Positions 1 to 5,005 of a DNA stretch of 5,005 bases are shown one piece after another. The notes beneath the pieces were generated by a model. The model was not told the DNA's origin. It made no database searches and was given only the letters and a program-made list of their open reading frames with translations. The stretch covers positions 1 to 5,005 of the forward strand of contig SCUQ01000489.1 of NCBI GenBank assembly GCA_004297635.1, written 5' to 3'. Both the position numbers and the translations under genes were made by a program. Within the stretch, counting starts at the first letter, position 1. Every line of letters begins with the position of its first letter. This stretch comes from Rhizorhabdus sp. (lineage in GTDB: Bacteria; Pseudomonadota; Alphaproteobacteria; Sphingomonadales; Sphingomonadaceae).

Positions 1-422
1 CCCTTGACCTTCACCTTGCGCCAGATTTTGGCGATCCTGCCGTCCTTGCCGATCAAGAAGGTCGCGCGGTCGATGCCCATATATTGCCGGCCATAGAGGC
101 TCTTTTCGATCCAGGTGCCGAAGGCGTCGCAGACCGCGCCGTCATTGTCGGAAGCCAGCGCGATCTTCAGGCCATATTTGTCGATGAACTTCTTGTGCCG
201 CGCGGCGCTGTCCTTCGACACGCCGATGATCGTCGCACCCGCGCGGGCGAAGTCGTCCGCCAGCGCGGTGAAGCTCTGTGCTTCGGTGGTGCAGCCGGGC
301 GTGTCGTCCTTCGGGTAGAAATACAGCACCAGGATCTTGCCGGCCTGCTCCGTGACGCTGGTCGCGCTGCCGTCCGGCAGGTCGAGCTTAACCTCTGGAG
401 CCTTGTCGCCTTCCTTGAGCAT
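1..422 (-). CDS. bcp: Thioredoxin-dependent thiol peroxidase, Bcp/PrxQ family (3' end outside window)
   Basis: This is a cytosolic peroxiredoxin that reduces hydrogen peroxide and organic hydroperoxides and is normally recycled by thioredoxin. The frame is open from the ATG at 422 to the window edge, giving 140 codons of a family that is usually about 155 residues, so roughly 15 are missing. The peroxidatic site YPKDDTPGCTTEAQ (residues 36-49) carries the catalytic Cys44 with the conserved Pro and Thr before it. Later family blocks are visible: GVSKDS (67-72), LASDNDGAVCDAFG (89-102), YGRQYMGIDRATFLI (110-124) and KIWRKVKVKG at the edge. The resolving Cys that E. coli Bcp has five residues after the peroxidatic one is replaced by Gln49, and the only other visible Cys is Cys98. 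There is no signal peptide. The start is fixed by a strong Shine-Dalgarno sequence nine bases upstream. The gene follows the half-size GlnE gene on the same strand after a 115-base spacer, so cotranscription is possible. Confidence 0.95.
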   Translation of the reverse strand, partial: MLKEGDKAPEVKLDLPDGSATSVTEQAGKILVLYFYPKDDTPGCTTEAQSFTALADDFARAGATIIGVSKDSAARHKKFIDKYGLKIALASDNDGAVCDAFGTWIEKSLYGRQYMGIDRATFLIGKDGRIAKIWRKVKVK

Positions 423-431
423 CGCGCAGCG

Positions 432-437
432 TCCTCC
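432..437 (-). promoter_or_regulatory. Shine-Dalgarno of the peroxiredoxin gene
   Basis: The minus strand reads GGAGGA here, nine bases before the ATG at 422. It decides the start codon. It lies only ten bases downstream of the perfect GAAA-loop hairpin of the intergenic repeat. Confidence 0.75.
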
Positions 438-526
438 GTCATCTACCCCGCGAAAGCGGGAATCCACAGTGTTGGAACGCTTATTGACCAAGCGTGCCGC
501 CGTCCATGGATTCCCGCCCTCGCGGA
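438..526. repeat. Palindromic intergenic repeat (REP/MITE-like) with nested hairpins
   Basis: The left arm 447-466 and the right arm 507-525 are inverted copies of one motif. The left is CCCGCGAAAGCGGGAATCCA, and the right read on the minus strand is CCGCGAGGGCGGGAATCCA. They differ by one missing base and two substitutions and are separated by 40 bases. Each arm folds on itself: the left is a perfect 5-bp stem with a GAAA loop (447-460), and the right has a 4-bp stem. The centre holds another perfect 6-bp stem, ACGCTT/AAGCGT (477-482 and 490-495). The motif, with its flanking GTCAT (439-443), closely resembles the dispersed GTCATTCCCGC...GCGGGAAT palindromes known from many proteobacterial genomes. 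The element starts almost at the stop codon of the upstream gene and ends at the ribosome binding site of the next. It could be a mobile extragenic repeat that also acts as an mRNA processing or attenuation structure. There is no transposase in the window. Confidence 0.75.
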
Positions 527-537
527 AGAGCGGAAGA

Positions 538-2469
538 TCAACCGTCCTGCCCGGCGTGGTCGGCGATCGCCGCCGCCCAGCTCTCCTGAACCACCACCCG
601 CGCCTGGCCATAGGCCGCCTGCAACTCGTCCCATTGCCCGAAACCGCAGGCCTGGGCGATCACGGCGCGCCGCTCGGGCGCCGGGTCCTGATCATGGGGC
701 GACAGCAGACGCAGCACGATCAGCATCCGGCTCAATATCTGGTGCGCCTCGATCATCATCGGATCGATCAGCCCGGCGCTGACCTGCGACCGGATCGCGG
801 TGCGCAGCCGTGGATGGATGCCGACATGGCGCCCGAGCTGGTTGACGTGGACCGCAAACTCCAGGTCGACGAGGCCGCCCTTGACCAGCTTGACGTCGAA
901 CGGGCCACGGGCCGGCTTGTGGCGCGCGATGTCACTGCGCATCTTGACCGCGTCGCCGAGCAGCGTCGCCCGGTCGCGCGGCTGGCGCAGCCGCTTGTTG
1001 ACGATCGCCCTGACCGCCTTGCGGGCCTCGTCCGATCCATAGACCGGCCGCGCGCGAGTCAGCGCCATATGCTCCCATGTCCAGGCGTTTTCCTGGTGAT
1101 AGCGGTCATACGTCTCCAGCGAGCAGGCGAGCATGCCCTTCGCGCCCCATGGACGCAGCCGCGTATCGACCTCGTAGAGCGGGCCCATCGTCGTGACCGT
1201 GGACATGGCGGTCGTGATCTGCTGCGCCACCCGGCTGAAATATTCATTGGCGTCGAGCGGCTTGCGGCCATCGCTTTGCGCCCGATAGTCACCGGTGAAC
1301 AGATAGATGATGTCGAGATCGGACTGGCTGGTGAGCGCGCGGCCGCCGAAGCGTCCCAGCGCCAGGATCACCAACTCCGCGCCGGGCACCTCGCCATGCG
1401 TGTCCTTCATCCTGGCCAGTACGTCGTCGCTCATCGCGCGCAATCCCGCCTCGGCAAGGTCGCAGCAGGAGACGGCGACGTCGAGCGCATCGGCGGTCGC
1501 CTCGACGAGCTGAAGCCCCAGGCCGAAGCGATAGGCGTCGATCGCCTGTGCGGTGCGAAGCTGGGCCGCGCCGCGCTCTCCGTCGTTCAGCAACAGCCTG
1601 AACTCGGCATCAAGATCGCCGGGCAGCGGCAGCGGCGCGTAAGCGCTGCTGTCGATCAGCCGGCGGATCAGCGCCGGCTGGGCGATCAGGTGGCGCGAGA
1701 GGCTGGGGGCATGGCCCAGCACGCCCAGCAGCGAGGCCATGAGCGAGGGGCGCGCCTCGAACGGCGCGAACAGCTCGACCTCCGAGGGCAGGCGGCAGAC
1801 GATCTCGTCGAGCGCGGCGAGCGTCGCGTCGGGATCCTCGAAGCGTTCGAGCGAATCGATCAGGCCGGGCAGCACCGCATCCAGCGCATGGTGCTCCGAG
1901 GCACGCTGCAGCGCCGCCGGGCCACCCTCGCGCCATTCGCGCAGGCGACGAGCGGATCGGATCGGATCGGCAAAGCCGGCATCGACCAGCCGTACCTCGA
2001 TCGCATCGCACGCGCCGGGGTAGAGCAGCATGCGCAGATCGCGCGACAATGTCTGGTGAAGCCGCTCCACATCGCTGCGGATCGGCGCCAGCGTGGTCAT
2101 CAGCTCGGCCGCCGCGGTGACCGCCTCGTCGAAGCCCTTGCCGGTGAGCAGCATCTGCGACAACGGGGTGAGCACCTGTTCGGCCGCGCCGAAGGCAGCC
2201 TGAAGCCGGGCATGGGCGACGTCGAAGGCGCGGCGCATGGCCGGCTCGATCGCGGCGGGCAGGGCGATCGCGTCGATCAGGTCGGACGCCAGCACCGCGA
2301 ACTCGTCGATCCGCGTGAACAGCGCGTCGATCCGCTCGCCGCCGGAGGAGAGTTTGAGGCTCAGGCAACGACGCTCGAGTTCGGCGAGCAGCTGGGCCGG
2401 GCCGGGGCAACGGTCCGCGGCCAGCCGCAGGTCGAGGGTCGCCTTGCCCAGATCGGGTTCGTGCCTCAT
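538..2469 (-). CDS. Half-size GlnE paralog: single-domain adenylyltransferase with novel N-terminus
   Basis: This 643-residue protein matches only the C-terminal half of GlnE, which in E. coli GlnE adenylylates a tyrosine of glutamine synthetase. From about residue 156 it aligns with the neighbouring full glnE product; the catalytic part is identical at roughly half its positions by eye. Nucleotidyltransferase landmarks are intact: LGRFGGRALTSQSDLDIIYL (371-390, Asp384/Asp386), LYEVDTRLRPWG (431-442, third acidic residue Asp435), NAWTWEHMALTRAR (461-474), MRSDIARHK (510-518) and DVKLVKGGLVDLEF (525-538). A helical C-terminal domain follows. There is no second catalytic domain corresponding to the de-adenylylating N-half of GlnE. 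Residues 1 to about 150 look mostly helical and match nothing I recognise. I chose the ATG at 2469, which has a GGCGGAA-type ribosome site. An in-frame GTG at 2562 would add 31 residues with codons unlike the gene. The target is unknown. An inactive or decoy protein is possible, but motif retention argues for activity. Confidence 0.88.
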   Translation of the reverse strand: MRHEPDLGKATLDLRLAADRCPGPAQLLAELERRCLSLKLSSGGERIDALFTRIDEFAVLASDLIDAIALPAAIEPAMRRAFDVAHARLQAAFGAAEQVLTPLSQMLLTGKGFDEAVTAAAELMTTLAPIRSDVERLHQTLSRDLRMLLYPGACDAIEVRLVDAGFADPIRSARRLREWREGGPAALQRASEHHALDAVLPGLIDSLERFEDPDATLAALDEIVCRLPSEVELFAPFEARPSLMASLLGVLGHAPSLSRHLIAQPALIRRLIDSSAYAPLPLPGDLDAEFRLLLNDGERGAAQLRTAQAIDAYRFGLGLQLVEATADALDVAVSCCDLAEAGLRAMSDDVLARMKDTHGEVPGAELVILALGRFGGRALTSQSDLDIIYLFTGDYRAQSDGRKPLDANEYFSRVAQQITTAMSTVTTMGPLYEVDTRLRPWGAKGMLACSLETYDRYHQENAWTWEHMALTRARPVYGSDEARKAVRAIVNKRLRQPRDRATLLGDAVKMRSDIARHKPARGPFDVKLVKGGLVDLEFAVHVNQLGRHVGIHPRLRTAIRSQVSAGLIDPMMIEAHQILSRMLIVLRLLSPHDQDPAPERRAVIAQACGFGQWDELQAAYGQARVVVQESWAAAIADHAGQDG

Positions 2470-2475
2470 GAGCGT

Positions 2476-2487
2476 TTCCGCCCGGAA
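2476..2487 (-). promoter_or_regulatory. Small hairpin covering the ribosome binding site of the half-size glnE paralog
   Basis: The minus strand reads TTCCGGGCGGAA, a 4-bp palindrome with a GGGC loop. Its loop and 3' arm contain the only purine-rich Shine-Dalgarno candidate (GGCGGAA), six bases before the ATG at 2469. If it folds, the ribosome site is partly hidden. The stem is short, so any effect is speculative. Confidence 0.35.
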
Positions 2488-2492
2488 GATAG

Positions 2493-2520
2493 GGGGCGTC
2501 CCGATACGCTGGAACGCCCC
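2493..2520 (-). promoter_or_regulatory. Strong 10-bp stem-loop in the leader of the half-size glnE paralog
   Basis: On the minus strand GGGGCGTTCC (2520-2511) pairs with GGGACGCCCC (2502-2493) around the 8-base loop AGCGTATC. Nine pairs are Watson-Crick and one is U·G. On the plus strand the same position would be an A·C mismatch, so the structure fits a minus-strand RNA better. It ends 23 bases before the ATG at 2469. No U-run follows, so it is not a standard intrinsic terminator. A leader structure affecting translation or stability, or an inverted-repeat operator in DNA, are the alternatives. Confidence 0.5.
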
Positions 2521-2677
2521 TCGATGAATACAGCCATCGATTTTCTCACGCTTACGCAACACACACTTGATGCTGCCCTGATTAGCAGCCGATCTTTAAG
2601 CCCCGGTGCGCGAGACTGGTTAAAATGGCAGTGACCCTGTTTTCCGCCGAATCCCTTACGGAAGCCCAATAATAACG

Positions 2678-2694
2678 GAAATCCGGGCGATTTC
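2678..2694 (-). terminator. Possible weak intrinsic terminator after glnE
   Basis: Five bases after the TGA of glnE the minus strand has GAAATC, loop GCCCG, GATTTC: a perfect 6-bp stem. It is followed by the moderately T-rich CGTTATTATT. The stem is A/T-heavy and the T tract is interrupted, so termination would be partial at best. Confidence 0.3.
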
Positions 2695-2699
2695 GGTGC

Positions 2700-5005
2700 T
2701 CAGGCCTGGCCCGAGACCCGCTTCCACTCGCCGCCGATCAGCTTGCGTGCACTTTCATAGGCCTTAACCAGCGACGGCCAGTCGGGCTGCCCGCATGTGC
2801 GCGCGACCAGTGGCTTGGAGGCCGCCGGCGGTTCGGACGATGCAGGGGAGACCAGCCGTAGCGTGACGAGCATCCGCGTCAGCAGCTCATGCGCCGGGAC
2901 GACGGCGGGATCGATCAGCCCCTGGTCGGACAGCAGCCGCATCGCGGTGCGCAGCCGCGGATCGAAGCCGGTGCGGTGGCGCAGCTGGAGCAGATGGACG
3001 GCGAATTCCGCATCGACCAGCCCGCCCTCGATCAGCTTGACGTCGAACGCGCTCGACGGCGGCTTGTGCCTGGCGATGTCGCCGCGCATCTTGACGACCT
3101 CGGCCGTGAGCACTGCATCGTCGCGGCTGCGGCCCAGCACCTCGGCAATGATGGCGTCGACCTGCGCGCGCGCCGCCGCCGATCCGAAGATCGTCCGGGC
3201 ACGGGTCAGCGCCATATGTTCCCAGGTCCAGGCGCTCTCACGCTGATATTGGGCGAAGCTGTCGACAGAGACCGCCAGCGGCCCCTGCGTGCCAGACGGG
3301 CGCAGCCGCGTATCGACCTCGTAAAGCGGGCCCGCAGCGGTCGCGACCGACAGCGCCGCTGACACGCGCTGGGCGAGCCGGTTGAAATAGGTGGTGGTGC
3401 CGAGCGGGCGGCGCCCGTCCGATTCGGCCAGGAAATCATTGCCGGTAAAGAGGTAGACGATGTCGAGGTCCGACGCATGGGTCAGGGCGCCACCGCCCAG
3501 CCGGCCGAGCGCGACCACCAGCAGCTCGCCCCCGGGCACTCTGCCATGGGCGTCCTCGAACTCGGCGATCGTCGCTTCGGCGAGCACGGCCAGAGCGGCC
3601 TCGGCAACGCGCGCATAGCCCTGGGCGACGTCGATCGGGTCGGACACCGCCTCGATCAGCTGGACGCCCAAAGCGAAGCGCCGCTCGCCGACCCGCTGGC
3701 GGACGCCGTCGAGAAGCTGTTCATAGCTGTCGCTGGTTTCGCCCGCGCGGAATTCCCCGACCAGTATCTCGAACGGCGGCGGCGCAGCCAGCGCCGTCGA
3801 GTCGATCAGCCCGTCGAGCAGTGCCGGCCGGCGGCCCAGGGCCTGGCTCAGCGTGGGGGCGTGGCTCAGCACGTCGATCAGGGCGCGGGCCAGCGAAGGC
3901 CGCGCCTGCAACAGGCGGAACAGGTTGATCGCGCTTGGCAGCCCGGCAACGAGATCCTCGAAACGGTTGAGCGCATCCTGCGGCGAGGGCGCCTTGCCGA
4001 GCGCCGCGATCAGCGTCGGCAGCATCGCTTCCAGCGCGGCCTGGGCAACCGGCGTGCGCAGCGACCGGCTCTTGCCTTCGCGCATCGCCTCGATCCGTTG
4101 GCGCGCGGCGGCGGGATCGGCGAAGCCCGCGCCGGCCAGCATCTCCTCCAGCTTGCCGGCATGCTGGGGCAGCCGCTCCTCGTCGCCATTGTCGAGGCCG
4201 TCATACAGCGTGCCGACAAGGTCGATATGCGGCTGGAGCAGGGCGACCAGCGCGGCGCCGTCGTCAAGGCCGTGCAGCCGGGCGACATTGTCGAGCGCGT
4301 CCGCCTGTTTGGGGAGGCGGTGGGTCTGATGATCGTCGACCATCTGCAGGCGATGCTCGATCGTCCGGTAGAGGCGATAGGCCTCGGCCAGTTCGGCGGC
4401 GGCGGCGGGCTCGATCCGCCCGGCCTCGCCCAGCGCCCGCAGCGCATCCAGTGTGGCTGGCGCGCGTAGCTGCGGCTCGCGTCCGCCATGGATCAGCTGG
4501 TGGATCTGCGCGTAGAATTCGATTTCGCGGATGCCACCGCGCCCGCGCTTCAGATCATAGCCGGGGCCGAGTTTCTGGCCTTGTGCATAATGGTCGCGGA
4601 TGCGGCGGGAAATCTGCCGGATTTCCTGTACCGCGCCGAAGTCGATCGAGCGGCGCCATATGAAAGGCCGGATCGAATCGAGGAAATGCTGCCCCAGCGC
4701 AATGTCCCCCGCTGCCGCGCGGGCGCGGATGAAGGCGGCGCGCTCCCACGGCAGAGCAGCCGATTCATAATAGGACAGAGCGGCATCGATCGGCAGCGCC
4801 AGCGGTGACACCTCGGGCGAAGGCCGCAGCCGCAGGTCGACCCGGAAGACATAGCCATGTTCGTCGCGGGTCTGGAGCAGTTCGACGACCCGGCGGGCAA
4901 TGCGGACTGCCGCCTCGACCGGCTCTTCGCGCGGGCGATGGGGCAGGGTCGCGGGGTCGAAGATCAGGATCGGGTCGATATCGGATGAGTAATTGAGCTC
5001 GCGGC
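2700..5005 (-). CDS. glnE: Bifunctional glutamine synthetase adenylyltransferase / adenylyl-removing enzyme (5' end outside window)
   Basis: GlnE attaches AMP to a tyrosine of glutamine synthetase and removes it by phosphorolysis, under control of PII proteins and glutamine, in the cytosol. The frame is open from the window edge (first whole codon at 5003) to the TGA at 2700-2702, giving 767 codons. The true start lies beyond 5005, and the GTG at 4811 is internal. Visible residues 1-12 enter mid-motif at the N-domain active site (ELNYSSDIDPI), followed by VDLRLRPS (55-62), LPWERAAFIRAR (84-95) and the canonical DLKRGRGGIREIEF (150-163). This is the de-adenylylating half. The adenylylating half follows: LGRLGGGALTHASDLDIVYL (499-518, Asp512/Asp514), LYEVDTRLRPSG (560-571), AWTWEHMALTRAR (591-603) and DVKLIEGGLVDAEF (654-667). 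Full GlnE is about 900 or more residues, so perhaps 130-200 are missing. All key residues seen are intact. The gene sits directly upstream of its own half-size paralog. Confidence 0.96.
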   Translation of the reverse strand, partial: RELNYSSDIDPILIFDPATLPHRPREEPVEAAVRIARRVVELLQTRDEHGYVFRVDLRLRPSPEVSPLALPIDAALSYYESAALPWERAAFIRARAAAGDIALGQHFLDSIRPFIWRRSIDFGAVQEIRQISRRIRDHYAQGQKLGPGYDLKRGRGGIREIEFYAQIHQLIHGGREPQLRAPATLDALRALGEAGRIEPAAAAELAEAYRLYRTIEHRLQMVDDHQTHRLPKQADALDNVARLHGLDDGAALVALLQPHIDLVGTLYDGLDNGDEERLPQHAGKLEEMLAGAGFADPAAARQRIEAMREGKSRSLRTPVAQAALEAMLPTLIAALGKAPSPQDALNRFEDLVAGLPSAINLFRLLQARPSLARALIDVLSHAPTLSQALGRRPALLDGLIDSTALAAPPPFEILVGEFRAGETSDSYEQLLDGVRQRVGERRFALGVQLIEAVSDPIDVAQGYARVAEAALAVLAEATIAEFEDAHGRVPGGELLVVALGRLGGGALTHASDLDIVYLFTGNDFLAESDGRRPLGTTTYFNRLAQRVSAALSVATAAGPLYEVDTRLRPSGTQGPLAVSVDSFAQYQRESAWTWEHMALTRARTIFGSAAARAQVDAIIAEVLGRSRDDAVLTAEVVKMRGDIARHKPPSSAFDVKLIEGGLVDAEFAVHLLQLRHRTGFDPRLRTAMRLLSDQGLIDPAVVPAHELLTRMLVTLRLVSPASSEPPAASKPLVARTCGQPDWPSLVKAYESARKLIGGEWKRVSGQA

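Larger units (their letters stand above)
2470..2699 (-). other. Structured, relatively AT-rich leader between the two glnE-family genes
   Basis: This 230-base gap holds no gene I can support. A hand count gives about 51% GC for 2521-2700, against about 75% in the coding bases 2401-2460, so it stands out from its surroundings. Several inverted repeats are visible: a terminator-like stem at 2678-2694, a 5-bp stem GCTGC/GCAGC at 2572-2589, a strong hairpin at 2493-2520 and a small one at 2476-2487. A TATTAT block on the minus strand (2674-2669) could serve as a -10 element, but no good -35 lies at the right distance. The promoter of the downstream gene is therefore not identified. Confidence 0.5.

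Noticed and set aside
2470..2562. In-frame GTG at 2562 as the start of the half-size paralog
   Set aside because: The extra 31 codons use triplets uncommon in the gene (TTG, CGT, TGT, ATT, CGA), run through the stem-loop sequence, and lack a well-spaced ribosome site. The ATG at 2469 fits better.
2540..2580. Possible sigma-54 promoter on the minus strand, expected for a nitrogen gene
   Set aside because: A TTGC is present, but the bases at the -24 position are CATCAA, not TGGCAC-like, so the GG/GC spacing rule fails.
337..2634. Very long plus-strand open frame (765 codons) antisense to the half-size glnE paralog
   Set aside because: It is a mirror of the high-GC minus-strand gene: rich in Arg/Gln/Asp/Gly with no family motifs. 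The opposite strand gives clear GlnE motifs over the same bases.
2524..2634. Small plus-strand frame of 36 codons starting ATG at 2524 in the gap between the two glnE-family genes
   Set aside because: It has no convincing Shine-Dalgarno sequence, no recognisable product, and the start falls next to the 10-bp stem-loop. It is most likely chance in a lower-GC region.
2466..2669. Minus-strand 67-codon frame with a TTG start whose TGA overlaps the ATG of the half-size paralog
   Set aside because: The ATGA overlap looks like translational coupling. However, the codon use is not like the neighbouring genes, the start is weak, and the peptide has no recognisable feature.
2700..4811. GTG at 4811 as the real start of glnE, making a 703-residue protein
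   Set aside because: The frame stays open to the window edge, and the bases before it encode the conserved ELNYSSDID and VDLRLRP motifs of the N-domain, so the start is outside the window.

Overview
The window reads as a high-GC alphaproteobacterial chromosome segment, most likely from a sphingomonad. This rests on codon use, on the GlnE and peroxiredoxin sequences, and on a palindromic intergenic repeat of a type I associate with such genomes. It is an inference from reading, not from a search. All recognisable genes lie on the minus strand, so transcription runs from high to low coordinates.

Layout in transcription order: (1) 5005 to 2700 is glnE, the bifunctional glutamine synthetase adenylyltransferase / adenylyl-removing enzyme, with its 5' end outside the window. 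(2) 2699 to 2470 is a 230-base gap of about 51% GC with several stem-loops. One is a possible weak terminator right after glnE, and one is a strong hairpin just before the next gene. (3) 2469 to 538 is a second GlnE-family gene of 643 codons. It matches only the C-terminal (adenylylating) half of GlnE and has its own unrecognised N-terminal region of about 150 residues. (4) 537 to 423 is a short spacer largely occupied by a palindromic repeat, ending in a good Shine-Dalgarno sequence. (5) 422 to 1 is a Bcp/PrxQ-type peroxiredoxin whose last residues lie outside the window.

The most notable content is the tandem arrangement. A normal two-headed GlnE, which both adenylylates and de-adenylylates glutamine synthetase in response to PII and glutamine, is followed by a one-headed paralog. 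The paralog keeps the nucleotidyltransferase catalytic motifs but has no de-adenylylating domain. If active, it would be a dedicated adenylyltransferase whose target (GlnA, another glutamine synthetase, PII or something else) cannot be read from this window. The paralog is also richer in cysteine than the matching half of GlnE and sits directly upstream of a thiol peroxidase. That association is suggestive only.

No tRNA, rRNA, CRISPR array, insertion sequence or integrase was seen.
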